Of a DNA stretch of 64,000 nt, positions 11,931 through 22,363 are shown piece by piece. The notes under the pieces were generated by a model, which saw nothing but the letters and a program-made list of their open reading frames with translations, was not told the DNA's origin and searched no databases. Within the stretch, counting starts at the first letter, position 1, and every line of letters begins with the position of its first letter. Source of the DNA: Acinetobacter shaoyimingii (GTDB lineage: Bacteria > Pseudomonadota > Gammaproteobacteria > Pseudomonadales > Moraxellaceae); the NCBI RefSeq assembly GCF_011578045.1, contig NZ_CP049801.1, forward strand, positions 2,790,001 to 2,854,000, in the 5' to 3' direction. Position numbers and translations under genes: made by a program.

Positions 11931-12436
11931 ACATACTTCTCCAATAACTGTTTCACTGAAGATACTTCAACCAATCCATGAGTATCTTCATTAATCATGA
12001 GTGTTGGACCTTTGTCACAGTTACCTAAACAGCAAATTGGCAATAAAGTAAAACGACCATCTTGTGTCGTTTGACCAAATTGAATGCCCAACTCACGTTG
12101 GAATGCTTCTGCCAAAGTTTCCGCACCCATAAGGAAGCATGCGATTGAATCACATAGCAAAATTACGTTACGACCAACAGGTTGACGGTAGATACGGTTA
12201 TAGAAAGTTGCAACACCTTCTAAATCTGCAACACTCATCGAAAGCAATTGTGCAATCGCATTCATTTGTGCGTCGTCTACCCATCCATTACGGCGTTGTA
12301 CACATTTGAGCGCATCTAAGCACGCTGCACGTGGGTACGGATAGTGACCAATGTGATGTTCGATTTCGTGGATTTCGTCATGCGTCAAAATCCCTTCTAC
12401 ATTCACACGTGGCTTTTTATCAGTCAAAATCATCAT
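11927..12436 (-). CDS. nuoE: NADH-quinone oxidoreductase subunit E (2Fe-2S)
   Basis: A 169-residue thioredoxin-fold ferredoxin subunit. The four ligand cysteines are in [14 protein letters not shown] and [12 protein letters not shown], matching the NuoE 2Fe-2S (N1a) pattern. An N-terminal helical bundle (about residues 15-75) contains [18 protein letters not shown]. It works with NuoF in the NADH dehydrogenase module. The reading frame offers two adjacent ATG codons; either start is possible, and the difference is one residue. Confidence 0.96.
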   Translation of the reverse strand: MMILTDKKPRVNVEGILTHDEIHEIEHHIGHYPYPRAACLDALKCVQRRNGWVDDAQMNAIAQLLSMSVADLEGVATFYNRIYRQPVGRNVILLCDSIACFLMGAETLAEAFQRELGIQFGQTTQDGRFTLLPICCLGNCDKGPTLMINEDTHGLVEVSSVKQLLEKYV

Positions 12437-12450
12437 AATGCGTTTACCCC

Positions 12451-14238
12451 TTAGCGATCCACGTCGGCCATTACGACGTCAATTGTCGCTAAATAAATGA
12501 TTAAGTCAGATACAAGACTGCCGTTAATCACAGAAGGCATTTGCTGTAAATGCGTGAAAGTTGGTGTACGAATACGAGTACGGTAACTCATGGTTGACTT
12601 GTCTGAAGTCAAGTAGTAGTTCGACGCACCTTTAACCACTTCCGCCATTACAGATGCTTCACCTGCTGGCATTACAGGACCCCAAGATACGCTCAAGAAG
12701 TGCGTAATTAAGGTTTCAATATCTTGTAATGTCTTGTCTTTTGGTGGTGGAACAGCCAATGGATGGTCTGCTTTGTACGCACCAGACGGCATATTATCTA
12801 AACATTGTTTGATAATTTTTAGTGATTCTTCAATTTCACGGAAGTGAACAAGAACACGTGCATATGCATCGCCTTCATACTCTAACGGAACATCGAAGTC
12901 GTAGTTTTCATAACCACTGTATGGACGGTATTTACGAACATCAAAGTCAATACCTGTTGCACGTAAACCTGTACCTGTCACACCCCATGCCAACGCAGAT
13001 TTCGCATCGTATTGAGCGACGTTACGGGTACGACCAATAAACACTGAGTTTTTCAATGCTGCGGTGTAGTACTCGTTCATACGTTTCGGCATCCAATCCA
13101 AGATTTCACGAATCAGGTGTTGCCAATTGTTTGGAAGGTCATGTGCTGTACCACCGATACGGAACCACGCTGGGTGCATACGGTAACCTGTGATTGCTTC
13201 AATCGCATCATAGATTTTTTGACGGTCAGCAAACATATAGAATACAGGCGTCATACCACCTGCATCCTGAATCGCTGTACCAATAAACAATAAGTGGTTA
13301 TTGATACGGAACAATTCAGACATCATGACACGGATACATTGCGCACGATCAGGGACAGTAATCCCTGCAAGTTGCTCAACGCCCATCACATATGGCATGT
13401 TTTGCGCACAACCACCTAAGTAGTCAACACGGTCTGTATATGGAATAAATGAATGCCATGTTTGACGTTCAGCCATCTTTTCCACACCACGGTGGTGATA
13501 GCCAATATCAGGTACACAGTCCTTAACTTCTTCGCCATCGAGCTGCAAGATCACACGGAATGCACCATGCGCAGATGGATGGTTAGGACCTAAGTTCAAG
13601 AACATGAAGTCTTCATCAGCATTACCACGCTTCATACCCCAATCTTCAGGTACAAATCGTAGGTGCTCTTGTTCATAATCTTGCTTGGCTTTGTCCTGCA
13701 TATACGGTGTATATTCAGTCGCACGTGCAGAATATTCTTTACGAAGTGGGTGACCTTCCCAATAGGTTGGCAACAAGATACGACGGAGCATTGGATGCCC
13801 TTCGAAGTTGATACCAAACATATCGTAAGCTTCACGTTCGTACCAGTTGGCATTCGGCCAAATGTTAGTTGCAGTTGGAAGATTTACATCATTCTCATTC
13901 AACGCAACTTTTATACGAATATCACTATTACGCTCAAGCGATAACAGGTGATAGAACACTGTGAAATCAGACGCAGGTAACCCGTCACGATGTGTACGTA
14001 AGCGCTCATCTACAGCAGACAAGTCGAATAACATCACGTACGGACGTGAGACGGTACGCAAGAACATCAATACGTCTTGTACACGTGCGCGCTCAACCCA
14101 GACCGTTGGAAAATCTTCAAAAGTCGTTTGCACATAGAAGTTCTCACCAAACTTGGTTTTGAGTTCTTCTACAATTGCAAATGCAGGGCGTGAATCAACT
14201 GGAGTTGATTCTGGCATAGCAATGTCAGTTTCAGCCAT
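12451..14238 (-). CDS. nuoCD: Fused NADH-quinone oxidoreductase subunit C/D
   Basis: A 595-residue fusion. Residues about 25-190 form the NuoC (30 kDa) domain, ending in the segment EGHPLRKEY. Residues about 205-595 form the NuoD (49 kDa) domain, with [14 protein letters not shown] and [10 protein letters not shown] from the quinone-site region. The two enzymes are separate genes in many bacteria; the fusion is typical of E. coli and other Gammaproteobacteria. It lines the quinone pocket together with NuoB. It ends 14 bases before nuoE and begins 86 bases after nuoB, the widest gap in the operon. Confidence 0.97.
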   Translation of the reverse strand: MAETDIAMPESTPVDSRPAFAIVEELKTKFGENFYVQTTFEDFPTVWVERARVQDVLMFLRTVSRPYVMLFDLSAVDERLRTHRDGLPASDFTVFYHLLSLERNSDIRIKVALNENDVNLPTATNIWPNANWYEREAYDMFGINFEGHPMLRRILLPTYWEGHPLRKEYSARATEYTPYMQDKAKQDYEQEHLRFVPEDWGMKRGNADEDFMFLNLGPNHPSAHGAFRVILQLDGEEVKDCVPDIGYHHRGVEKMAERQTWHSFIPYTDRVDYLGGCAQNMPYVMGVEQLAGITVPDRAQCIRVMMSELFRINNHLLFIGTAIQDAGGMTPVFYMFADRQKIYDAIEAITGYRMHPAWFRIGGTAHDLPNNWQHLIREILDWMPKRMNEYYTAALKNSVFIGRTRNVAQYDAKSALAWGVTGTGLRATGIDFDVRKYRPYSGYENYDFDVPLEYEGDAYARVLVHFREIEESLKIIKQCLDNMPSGAYKADHPLAVPPPKDKTLQDIETLITHFLSVSWGPVMPAGEASVMAEVVKGASNYYLTSDKSTMSYRTRIRTPTFTHLQQMPSVINGSLVSDLIIYLATIDVVMADVDR

Positions 14239-14324
14239 TGGCTTGGCTTCCTATTTTATTCAAATTCATTCAATTAAAACGACAATTACACCCACTCAGG
14301 GTGCATCAACATTTGCCGTTCGAA

Positions 14325-15002
14325 TTATTTAATTTCATCCATTGAGCGCAAGTTTTTCACAGCAATACGCTCTGCATTTTTACGATCACGTTCAGGCTGC
14401 ATCTTTGGCTTATAAACTGGCTTAAGATCATCCCCGATAACCGCAGAAAGTGGTCGGCGCTCTAACTGAATTTGGTCTTGCAATAACATCAATGCTTGAA
14501 TCAGTGCTTCAGGACGCGGTGGGCAACCTGGAACATAAACATCCACAGGAATGATTTTATCTACACCTTGTACCACTGAATAAATGTCGTACATACCGCC
14601 TGAGTTGGCACAAGCACCCATGGAAATCACCCACTTCGGCTCAAGCATTTGCTCATATAAACGTTGAATTACAGGCGCCATTTTCATGAAGCATGTACCC
14701 GCAACGATCATTAAGTCAGCCTGACGAGGCGAAGCACGAATAACCTCTGCACCGAAACGTGACAAGTCATGCACACCTGTTAATGTGGTTGCATATTCTA
14801 CGTAACAGCATGATGTACCAAAGTTAAACGGCCAAACTGAGTTCTTACGACCCCAGTTTACTGCTGTGTGTACCACGTCCTCTAAACGAGTCATGAACAC
14901 ATTTTTATTCACTTCTTCTTCAAGCGGATCGGTAACGATTTGACGCTCTTGAAGTGGATATTGATCAGCATCCGGATTCGCACGGGTTAATGTATATTTC
15001 AT
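14325..15002 (-). CDS. nuoB: NADH-quinone oxidoreductase subunit B (N2 cluster)
   Basis: A 225-residue soluble subunit that holds the terminal 4Fe-4S cluster N2. The adjacent cysteine pair is in [10 protein letters not shown], and the other ligands are in [11 protein letters not shown] and [13 protein letters not shown] strong AAGGAG ribosome-binding sequence precedes the ATG and overlaps the nuoA stop region. The C-terminal tail of about 50 residues is basic and polar. It transfers electrons to quinone with NuoCD and NuoH. Confidence 0.97.
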   Translation of the reverse strand: MKYTLTRANPDADQYPLQERQIVTDPLEEEVNKNVFMTRLEDVVHTAVNWGRKNSVWPFNFGTSCCYVEYATTLTGVHDLSRFGAEVIRASPRQADLMIVAGTCFMKMAPVIQRLYEQMLEPKWVISMGACANSGGMYDIYSVVQGVDKIIPVDVYVPGCPPRPEALIQALMLLQDQIQLERRPLSAVIGDDLKPVYKPKMQPERDRKNAERIAVKNLRSMDEIK

Positions 15003-15009
15003 TCCCGGG

Positions 15010-15555
15010 TTACTCCTTATCAGATGATGTAGTCAGTGATTGTTTCACACGACCAGAGGATTGAGCTGGAATCTGACCAGTAGGATCAGTCACCAATTCT
15101 TCAATTGAATTGAAGCGAGTAATTTCTGCAATATCCATATTTGGTGAACCAATTTTCAGTGGTTTACCAGCAGCTTTACGACGATCTACAGGTGACCAAT
15201 TTAATGCACCTACCGCAATTGCATAAACCAAAGCAATTAATAAATCGACAACAAAAACCACAACCGTTGTAAAACCGAACCAACCTACTTCACGCACAGA
15301 AGTTGACCATGCATATAAGTAAAGTGCTTCCAAGTCAAAAACAACGAAGAAAATTGCAACGAGATAGAACTTCGCAGACAAGCGAATACGTGCTCCACCA
15401 GCACCTACAACACCTGACTCAAACTGCTCTTGCTTCGCACGCCCCCATGATTTACCCCCAAGGAGTAAAGGAACTGTAAGCATAAAGACGCATAAAAATG
15501 TAACGCCGATCACGAAGGCAATAACTGCCCAATCGTATGGAGTAATGGCACTCAT
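15010..15555 (-). CDS. nuoA: NADH-quinone oxidoreductase subunit A
   Basis: A three-helix membrane subunit. I choose the ATG at 15555-15553 ([11 protein letters not shown], 181 residues) because AGGAG lies ten bases before it. The frame stays open for 24 more codons upstream, but those encode a basic segment that does not look like NuoA. The family segment [22 protein letters not shown] is present near residue 70. The C-terminal tail after the third helix is about 50 residues longer than in E. coli. It is the first gene of the nuo operon. Confidence 0.94.
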   Translation of the reverse strand: MSAITPYDWAVIAFVIGVTFLCVFMLTVPLLLGGKSWGRAKQEQFESGVVGAGGARIRLSAKFYLVAIFFVVFDLEALYLYAWSTSVREVGWFGFTTVVVFVVDLLIALVYAIAVGALNWSPVDRRKAAGKPLKIGSPNMDIAEITRFNSIEELVTDPTGQIPAQSSGRVKQSLTTSSDKE

Positions 15556-16125
15556 GCGGGGATAACTCCTGGCAGGCCGACTTATTAACAAAGAATGTAT
15601 GTATTGGCCTTTGAATACACCAAACACAAAATTAATCCTCGCAATTGTACCTGATTGCAGAGGGTTGTTGCTAGCTTATAAGACGCCGTCTTTTGGATGA
15701 ATTTTTAATCAATGTAATAATTAATTTGTTTTTATTACTACAGTCCACGGCTTAATCGTTTTATCAAATTGAAACAACTTTTTTTATCATTTTTTCTTTA
15801 GAGAAGATTTCGTAAGGAAATCTTATAAAGCCTGCAATATTAGCCTAAAGTCTAATATCCATAGAATTTCTCCATTTTTTAACAAATCCACTTTATTTTC
15901 ACTATTTCCAAAATAAATACCACCCTCAAGACCTAATGTCTAATAAATATACACCAGCTTGATATTTTTTATACAGTTGAAGTATTTTCACACAAAAATC
16001 AAAGAACATTAATTAAACATTTTTCTCTCTTCTTGTGTCATTTTTGCAACTCTTGATCCGCAATTTGACTGGAGTATGTTATTTATATTGAAAACTCAAA
16101 AATTAAACATCCTGGAGAAACAATA
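15556..16125. other. Intergenic region upstream of nuoA
   Basis: About 570 bases without a convincing gene. It should hold the nuo promoter (minus strand) and the promoter of the small plus-strand gene at 16126. I see no strong hairpin or repeat. For the plus strand, TTGATC at 16053-16058 and TATGTT at 16075-16080, 16 bases apart, form a possible promoter. On the minus strand I could not find a clear -35/-10 pair. Confidence 0.4.
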
Positions 16126-16482
16126 ATGACATTAGAATTTAGTCATAAGCCTAATTATTTCATGTACGCTCAACTCATCATTCGTCACATAGAAAGCTAT
16201 ATTAAAATGCATCCAGATGCGCAAAATGCCATTTTCGATCTCAGAGACATCTACCATCTATTTCAAGAAGACTTTGCTTCAACCACGACAAATTTAGATG
16301 GGATTTTAAATATTGCAGATGAATATACGGTTGACACCATTTCAGGGGATCAAAAGATTATTAGTCAATATAATATTGATGCTGCAAACAATAGACTGCT
16401 CATTGATTTTAATGCTGAAGCTTTGGATGCGCTTAAATCTGGCAAAAAAATTATTGAGCCGAATGCCAACAATTATCAATAA
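16126..16482 (+). CDS. Small protein of unknown function (118 aa)
   Basis: I do not recognise this family. The protein is acidic and soluble, with no signal peptide or membrane helix. The N-terminal half looks helical (YFMYAQLIIRHIESYIKMHP) and the C-terminal half has short hydrophobic strands. A TGGAG sequence lies about nine bases before the ATG, and a perfect palindromic terminator follows the stop, so it looks like a complete monocistronic gene. It stands alone between the divergent nuo operon and the convergent bfmS. Coding is supported by length, ribosome-binding site and terminator, not by homology. Confidence 0.75.
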   Translation: MTLEFSHKPNYFMYAQLIIRHIESYIKMHPDAQNAIFDLRDIYHLFQEDFASTTTNLDGILNIADEYTVDTISGDQKIISQYNIDAANNRLLIDFNAEALDALKSGKKIIEPNANNYQ

Positions 16483-16505
16483 ATTCAAATCCTGATCATC
16501 ACACT

Positions 16506-16536
16506 AAAAAGCACCTGATATCAGGTGCTTTTTTTT
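16506..16536. terminator. Bidirectional terminator between the small gene and bfmS
   Basis: AAAAAGCACCTGA and TCAGGTGCTTTTT are perfectly complementary, with T-runs on both strands. It lies between two convergent genes and can serve both. Confidence 0.9.
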
Positions 16537-16547
16537 GGATTATATGG

Positions 16548-18170
16548 TTACTTTTTGAATCGTCTAGCTGGCCATGACATCATAAATCGCGCCCCACCCA
16601 AATTTGGGCTTCGATCCACATGAATCGTTCCTCCAAACCAATAAGCAATACGACTTACAATGGAAAGACCTAAACCATAACCACCTGAAGCACGTGTACG
16701 ACTATCATCGAGTCGAGCAAAGGCTTCAAATACACGCTGACGATCTTCTTCGGGAATCCCAGGGCCATCATCTTCTACACAGACATAAGCCATGTAATTC
16801 GAATCAATCCCTCCACTAATACGTACGGTATCATCACAATAACGGATCGCATTTCCGACCAAGTTCTGCACTACACGATGTAAATAACGGTACTCAGCAT
16901 CGACCACAACTGAATCAGACAATGTCTGTAAATCAATATTTTTATTGGTTTTTAAAGCTTCCGTTTCAACTGCAACTTGACTCAGCACATCATTTAAAAT
17001 GACTTTTTCAAAATTAAGCGAAGGCATGCCCTGCTCTAATTTTGCATAGGTCATGATCTCATCAATCAAGGTGTTTAACGCCTCAATATCTTTATCGATC
17101 ATTTCCACTTGCTGTAATCGATATTCATATTCTTGTTCGTCCGCCAACATTTCCAGTCCAAAACGAATCCGCGCCACAGGCGTTCTGAGTTCATGCGATA
17201 CAGCACGCATCAACTCTCGCTGCGCTTCAATAAGTCGCTGAATATGATCAGACATGTTGTTATAACTGGAGGCTAAGTTGGCCATTTCGTCATACCCTTC
17301 CACAGGTACACGAACGGACATCTCCCCTTTTTGCATCACATCTAAGGCATCATTAACCTGACGTAGTTTCCTTTGCATTGGCACAATCAAACCCTATACC
17401 CCTAAACAAAGGATAAACATACTCAGTAGCGTAATTCCTGCAGCCAATTGAAAAGGAATCCAATTGAACATCTTGATTGGACCCATGACCAAAACATCAC
17501 CCGGTGAGTTTGGCATTGGATTTAAAATCGAAATGCTCGCACCACTGCCCGTGGCACTGTCTGCAATTAAAATCACACTTTGATTGAGTCTTAGACGCCC
17601 AATTTGCTCAGGGTCTAGATTGAGTTCAGTAATTCTTTTAATTTCTAAATCATAGGAGAAATATTGCTTAATCTTGGCGAGGTATTCACGCTCTTGCCCA
17701 GGATAATAATTTAAGTAATCCCAAATAAAGATCGGCAAGACTTTCATTGGTCTCTCGACCGAATCTTCTTTCTTCAAATATAAGTAAAGCAGATGCTTGG
17801 GATCATCCTTTAACCCAATAAGAAAATAATTAACGCCCTTTTCAGCGTCATATCGGACGACAGCCTGACGATTATTTAAGCGCTTTCTTTCACTGTGTGA
17901 AAAATCAACTTTGTTTGCATCAATGGTATAGATTTTAATACCCAATAAATCTGATGCATCTGAGATCCAATCTTGCTTTTGTTGCGGGGTTGGCTGACGT
18001 GCGATACTTTCACTGACTACATAGGCTATGCCATCAGTCAAAGACTCACGATACTTTTGCGCACGCTGATAGTTAATAATTTGAACCAATAAATAGCCAA
18101 ATATTGCCACAAGAACGACCGTAATGACCAATCCTGCATAGATGCGCAAAAATATACTGTGTTTAGACAC
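16548..18170 (-). pseudogene. bfmS: Sensor histidine kinase BfmS, interrupted by an in-frame TAG
   Basis: Two ORFs in the same frame make up one kinase of about 540 codons. Codons 1-258 (18170-17397) encode a first membrane helix (about residues 10-32), a periplasmic sensor region and most of a second helix (FQLAAGITLLSMFILCLGV). Codon 259, at 17396-17394, is TAG. The frame then continues GLIVPMQRKLR with a HAMP region, the H-box MRAVSHELRTPVAR (His about 326), the N-box HRVVQNLVGNAIRYC, EDDGPGIP and GYGLGLSIV to the stop at 16548. Nothing else in the gene is damaged, so the change looks recent. A soluble kinase fragment could restart from TTG 17390 or ATG 17378, but neither has a good ribosome-binding site. 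It follows bfmR by 45 bases. Confidence 0.9.
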
Positions 18171-18215
18171 GTATTATGAATACCTAATCAAATCAAGAAA
18201 TAACCAACAGAATAC

Positions 18216-18932
18216 TTACATTCCATTGGTTTCTTTAACGAATAAATAACCTTTACTACGAACTGTTTTAATTCGTTTCGGGTTCTCAGGATCATCACCA
18301 ATTTTTGGACGAATACGTGAAATACGTACATCGATCGAACGATCTTGACCATCGTATTCAATCCCACGTAAGCGCTCAAAAATATCTTCGCGTGACAGAA
18401 TACGACCAGCATTGGATGCCAATAACCACAATAAGTCATATTCAGCACTGGTGAAATCGACCAATTCGCCATTCAGCGTCACTGAGCGCCCACCATTATC
18501 AATGACTAGGTCATCAAATTCGATACGTTGCGCCACTTCATCTTCAGTGGTTTTGTCTGTACGGCGTAATAATGCACGAATACGAGCCAGTAAAACACGT
18601 GGTTGTACAGGTTTTGCCACATAGTCGTCCGCACCCATTTCTAGACCTAAAACTTGGTCCATATCTTCAGTACGTGCAGTCAACATCAAAATCGGTTGGT
18701 GATAATGTGGACGAACTTCACGACAAACGGTTAAACCATCTGCACCTGGTAACATTACATCCAGCACAACCATGTCAGGTTGTTCAGCAATAATGCGACG
18801 GATCGCACGATTACCATCAGGTTCTACACCAACTTCCAATCCATTTCGAATCAAATATTCTTGGGTCAAACGAGCAAGACGCTCATCATCTTCCACAATT
18901 AAAATTTTTGGTAACTTTTCTTCTTGGCTCAT
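18216..18932 (-). CDS. bfmR: Response regulator BfmR (OmpR family)
   Basis: A 238-residue response regulator. The receiver domain (residues 1-125) has the acidic pair EDD at 14-16, the phospho-acceptor Asp58 in VVLDVMLPG, and LTAR and AKPVQP further on. The C-terminal winged-helix domain (about 135-235) ends with IKTVRSKGYLFV. In Acinetobacter, BfmR is a master regulator of envelope, capsule and biofilm genes and is held in check by BfmS. The receptor gene is intact here while its kinase partner carries a stop codon. The promoter region contains two perfect palindromes. Confidence 0.95.
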   Translation of the reverse strand: MSQEEKLPKILIVEDDERLARLTQEYLIRNGLEVGVEPDGNRAIRRIIAEQPDMVVLDVMLPGADGLTVCREVRPHYHQPILMLTARTEDMDQVLGLEMGADDYVAKPVQPRVLLARIRALLRRTDKTTEDEVAQRIEFDDLVIDNGGRSVTLNGELVDFTSAEYDLLWLLASNAGRILSREDIFERLRGIEYDGQDRSIDVRISRIRPKIGDDPENPKRIKTVRSKGYLFVKETNGM

Positions 18933-18989
18933 ATACTGCCCCTATATTTAGTTCTGCATTGCCTGCAAATAATTCACATTCAACGCACT

Positions 18990-19025
18990 TATATTGCAAT
19001 ATACACACGTTTACATTGTAAACAA
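18990..19025 (-). promoter_or_regulatory. bfmR promoter with two overlapping palindromes
   Basis: On the minus strand TTGTTT (19025-19020) and TATATT (19003-18998) are separated by 16 bases. TATATTGCAATATA (18990-19003) is a perfect palindrome covering the -10. GTTTACATTGTAAAC (19009-19023) is a perfect palindrome in the spacer and -35. BfmR is reported to control its own promoter, so these are candidate autoregulatory sites. Confidence 0.5.
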
Positions 19026-19219
19026 GATTCCATTCACCAAACTGATACACGATAGTTGCAATTTGTAATTTTTTATTAAGCGTTGAATTATAAAAACTTT
19101 TAATGACATCACTGTAAATTAAGGACATGCAAAATAATCAAGCAAAAATATTTTGAATAAAAATTATACAAAATGTTTCGTCGCAATTTAACAACTTGAT
19201 CCGTTTCACACTTTCTCAC

Positions 19220-19240
19220 TTATCCACAAAGTTATCTATA
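19220..19240 (+). promoter_or_regulatory. DnaA box pair upstream of nrdA
   Basis: TTATCCACA at 19220-19228 is a perfect consensus DnaA box. TTATCTATA follows at 19232-19240 after a three-base gap and matches seven of nine positions. E. coli nrdAB is controlled by DnaA through closely spaced boxes in a similar position. A possible extended -10 (TGTTATGCT, from about 19259) lies just downstream. Confidence 0.6.
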
Positions 19241-19530
19241 AGCACTCTAAAAACTCTCTGTTATGCTATCGCCTTGTGGAATAAGACATATAACAATTTT
19301 TCTTTTTATCGCAATTTTTTTGCACGGGGAAAGCCAATTTTTTTTGGGAAAAAATTATCAAAATGTCAATATTGATCTACATGAAAAATTCCCGTATCTT
19401 GTGTCTTAAATGAAATTAAACCACTAAGTCTTGTGTTTATCCCTCAAATGTCGTGACAACTCATTTTTGGTTTTGTCCGATTCAAATGGTCTATAAACAT
19501 AATAATGATGACAATGGAGCTACGCTGAAA

Positions 19531-22356
19531 ATGAGCGCTAATACAACCCCTGGTCAACTTCAAGTGATTAAACGCACTGGTGATGTTGCCCCTTTTGATG
19601 CAGATAAAATCTCTGTAGCAATTGGTAAAGCTTTCTTGGCTGTTGAAGGACAACCAAGTGCAGATTCTAGCCGCATCCATGATCGTATTACTCAGTTAAC
19701 TGAGATGGTCATGAACACGTTTAACCGTCGTTTGCCTTCTGGCGGCACAATTCACATTGAAGAAATTCAAGATCAAGTTGAATTAGCGTTAATGCGTACA
19801 GGCGAACAAAAAGTGGCACGTGCTTACGTGATTTATCGTGAGCAGCGTTCTTCTGCACGTAAACAGACAGGTGCACACCATCACCCTACGTTGCAAATTA
19901 CCGGTGCAAATGGTCAACTTGAGCCGCTTGACTTAACTCGTCTACAAGCAACAATTGCAAAAGCGAGCGAAGGTTTAGAAGGTATCGACGTTCAAGCGAT
20001 TGTCGATGAAACTGTAAAAAACTTGTACAACGGCGTAAAAGCGACTGACATCTCAACAACTATGATGATGGCAACGCGTACCCGTATTGAACAAGAGCCT
20101 AATTATACGTATGTGACTGCACGTTTACTTCGTGACAACTTGGTTGCTACAGGTTTAGAGTTCCTAGGTCTTTCTACAGATACCAACGAAGGCGATGCTT
20201 TAGAAACATTCTTGAATAAAGGTGTTGAGCTTGAGCTTCTTTCTAAAGACTTACTTGACTTTGATTTAGTGAAATTGGCTGCTGCGATCAAACCTGAACG
20301 CTCTAACCAATTTACTTACTTAGGTCTTCAAACATTATTTGACCGTTACTTCATCCATTCAGATGGCGTACGTTTCGAATTGCCACAATTGTTCTTCATG
20401 CGCGTGTCTATGGGCTTGGCGTTAAATGAAGACAACCGTGAAGATCGTGCAATTGAATTCTATGACTTATTGTCTAGCTTCGACTACATGGCGTCTACGC
20501 CGACATTGTTTAACTCTGGTACTTTACGTCCACAGTTATCAAGTTGCTACTTAACCACCATCGCAGATGACCTCTATAACATTTATGGTTCTATGCGTGA
20601 CAATGCCCTGCTTTCTAAGTGGGCAGGCGGTTTAGGTAACGACTGGACACCAGTTCGGGCATTGAACTCTTATATCAAAGGCACAAACGGTAAGTCGCAA
20701 GGTGTTGTTCCATTCCTTAAAGTGGCAAACGATACTGCAGTTGCGGTTAACCAAGGTGGTAAGCGTAAAGGTGCAGTATGTGCATACCTTGAAACTTGGC
20801 ACTTAGACATTGAAGAATTCTTAGAGCTTCGTAAGAACACAGGTGATGACCGTCGTCGTACGCATGACATGAACACTGCAAACTGGGTTCCAGATTTGTT
20901 CATGCAACGTGTATTTGAAGATGCTGAATGGACATTGTTCACGCCATCTGAAACACCTGATCTTCACGACTTAACAGGTCTTGAGTTTGCTGAACGTTAT
21001 GCTTACTACGAAGGTATTGCGAAAGAAACAAATATGTTGCACAAGAAAATCCGTGCAAAAGATTTGTGGCGCAAAATGTTGTCGATGTTGTTTGAAACAG
21101 GTCACCCGTGGATCACATTCAAAGACGTATGTAACTTACGTTCACCACAACAACACGTAGGCGTTGTTCACTCTTCGAACTTATGTACTGAAATTACCTT
21201 AAATACAAACCAAGACGAAATCGCGGTATGTAACTTAGGTTCAATCAACCTTGTACAACACGTTCAAGGTGGCAAGCTCGATCGTGAAAAACTTGCTCGC
21301 ACAGTAAAAACTGCGGTTCGTATGCTCGATAATGTAATTGACATCAACTACTACGCAGTTGAACAAGCACGCAACTCGAACTTAAAACATCGTCCAGTCG
21401 GTATGGGTATCATGGGCTTCCAAGATGCTTTATACGAAATGAAACTTGCTTATGGTTCAGATGCTGCTGTTGATTTTGCTGATGAATCAATGGAAGTGAT
21501 TTCTTACTACGCAATTTCAACATCAAGTGATTTGGCTGTTGAACGTGGTACTTACGAAACGTTTAAAGGTTCATTGTGGGATCAAGGTATCCTTCCAATT
21601 GACTCATTAGACATTGTTGCAAAATCACGTCCAGACCGTATGTTTGAAGTTGATCGTACCACTCGTTTAGATTGGGACACTTTACGTGCCAAAGTTCAAA
21701 AAGACGGTATGCGTAACTCAAACGTGATGGCGATTGCACCAACGGCAACCATTTCGAACATCTGTGGTGTTTCTCAGTCTATCGAACCGACTTTCCAAAA
21801 CTTATATGTGAAATCCAACCTTTCTGGTGAATTCACTGTGATCAACCCGTACTTAGTACGTGCGTTGAAAGACCGCGGTCTTTGGGATTCAGTAATGGTG
21901 AACGATCTGAAACATTTCGAAGGTTCTGTTCAAAAAATCGCGCGTATTCCAGAAGAGTTAAAAGCAATCTTTGCAACTGCGTTCGAAGTTGAACCACGTT
22001 GGATCGTTGATGCTGCATCTCGTCGTCAAAAATGGATCGATCAAGCTCAGTCTCTTAACCTTTACATCTCTGGTGCAAATGGTAAGAAATTGGATATGAC
22101 ATACAAAATGGCGTGGTTACGTGGTCTGAAAACAACTTATTACCTACGTGCATTGGGTGCGACTTCTGCTGAGAAATCAACTATTAACACTGGTGCATTG
22201 AATGCTGTTAAAGCAACTGTTGCTGCTCCTGTCGCTGCAATTGCGAAAGAAGAGCCAAAAGCTGAAGTGGTTGCTGACGAAGAAGGTTTCGGTCAAGCAG
22301 CTCCAGTGCCAATGGCTTGCTCAATTGACAATCCTGATTGTGAGGCTTGTCAATAA
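19531..22356 (+). CDS. nrdA: Class Ia ribonucleoside-diphosphate reductase, alpha subunit
   Basis: I place the start at the ATG at 19531 (MSANTTPGQLQVIKR, 941 residues). An in-frame ATG 26 codons upstream adds a sequence unlike the family. Two ATP-cone domains stand in tandem at the N-terminus: about residues 10-100 (VIKRTGDVAPFDADKIS) and about 115-210 (LQITGANGQLEPLDLTRLQ). The catalytic barrel has SSCYLTTIADD, SSNLCTEITLN (active-site Cys and Glu) and VCNLGSINL. The C-terminal tail CSIDNPDCEACQ holds the redox cysteines. It reduces NDPs to dNDPs with NrdB. The spacing to nrdB is unusually large, about 800 bases. Confidence 0.97.
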   Translation: MSANTTPGQLQVIKRTGDVAPFDADKISVAIGKAFLAVEGQPSADSSRIHDRITQLTEMVMNTFNRRLPSGGTIHIEEIQDQVELALMRTGEQKVARAYVIYREQRSSARKQTGAHHHPTLQITGANGQLEPLDLTRLQATIAKASEGLEGIDVQAIVDETVKNLYNGVKATDISTTMMMATRTRIEQEPNYTYVTARLLRDNLVATGLEFLGLSTDTNEGDALETFLNKGVELELLSKDLLDFDLVKLAAAIKPERSNQFTYLGLQTLFDRYFIHSDGVRFELPQLFFMRVSMGLALNEDNREDRAIEFYDLLSSFDYMASTPTLFNSGTLRPQLSSCYLTTIADDLYNIYGSMRDNALLSKWAGGLGNDWTPVRALNSYIKGTNGKSQGVVPFLKVANDTAVAVNQGGKRKGAVCAYLETWHLDIEEFLELRKNTGDDRRRTHDMNTANWVPDLFMQRVFEDAEWTLFTPSETPDLHDLTGLEFAERYAYYEGIAKETNMLHKKIRAKDLWRKMLSMLFETGHPWITFKDVCNLRSPQQHVGVVHSSNLCTEITLNTNQDEIAVCNLGSINLVQHVQGGKLDREKLARTVKTAVRMLDNVIDINYYAVEQARNSNLKHRPVGMGIMGFQDALYEMKLAYGSDAAVDFADESMEVISYYAISTSSDLAVERGTYETFKGSLWDQGILPIDSLDIVAKSRPDRMFEVDRTTRLDWDTLRAKVQKDGMRNSNVMAIAPTATISNICGVSQSIEPTFQNLYVKSNLSGEFTVINPYLVRALKDRGLWDSVMVNDLKHFEGSVQKIARIPEELKAIFATAFEVEPRWIVDAASRRQKWIDQAQSLNLYISGANGKKLDMTYKMAWLRGLKTTYYLRALGATSAEKSTINTGALNAVKATVAAPVAAIAKEEPKAEVVADEEGFGQAAPVPMACSIDNPDCEACQ

Positions 22357-22363
22357 TCTGACA

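Noticed and set aside
19130..19530. An NrdR box upstream of nrdA
   Set aside because: I looked for the palindromic AT-rich NrdR consensus and found no good match; only the DnaA boxes stand out.
19453..19530. A longer NrdA starting at 19453
   Set aside because: The 26 added residues have no similarity to the family start, and the ATG at 19531 gives the usual N-terminus.
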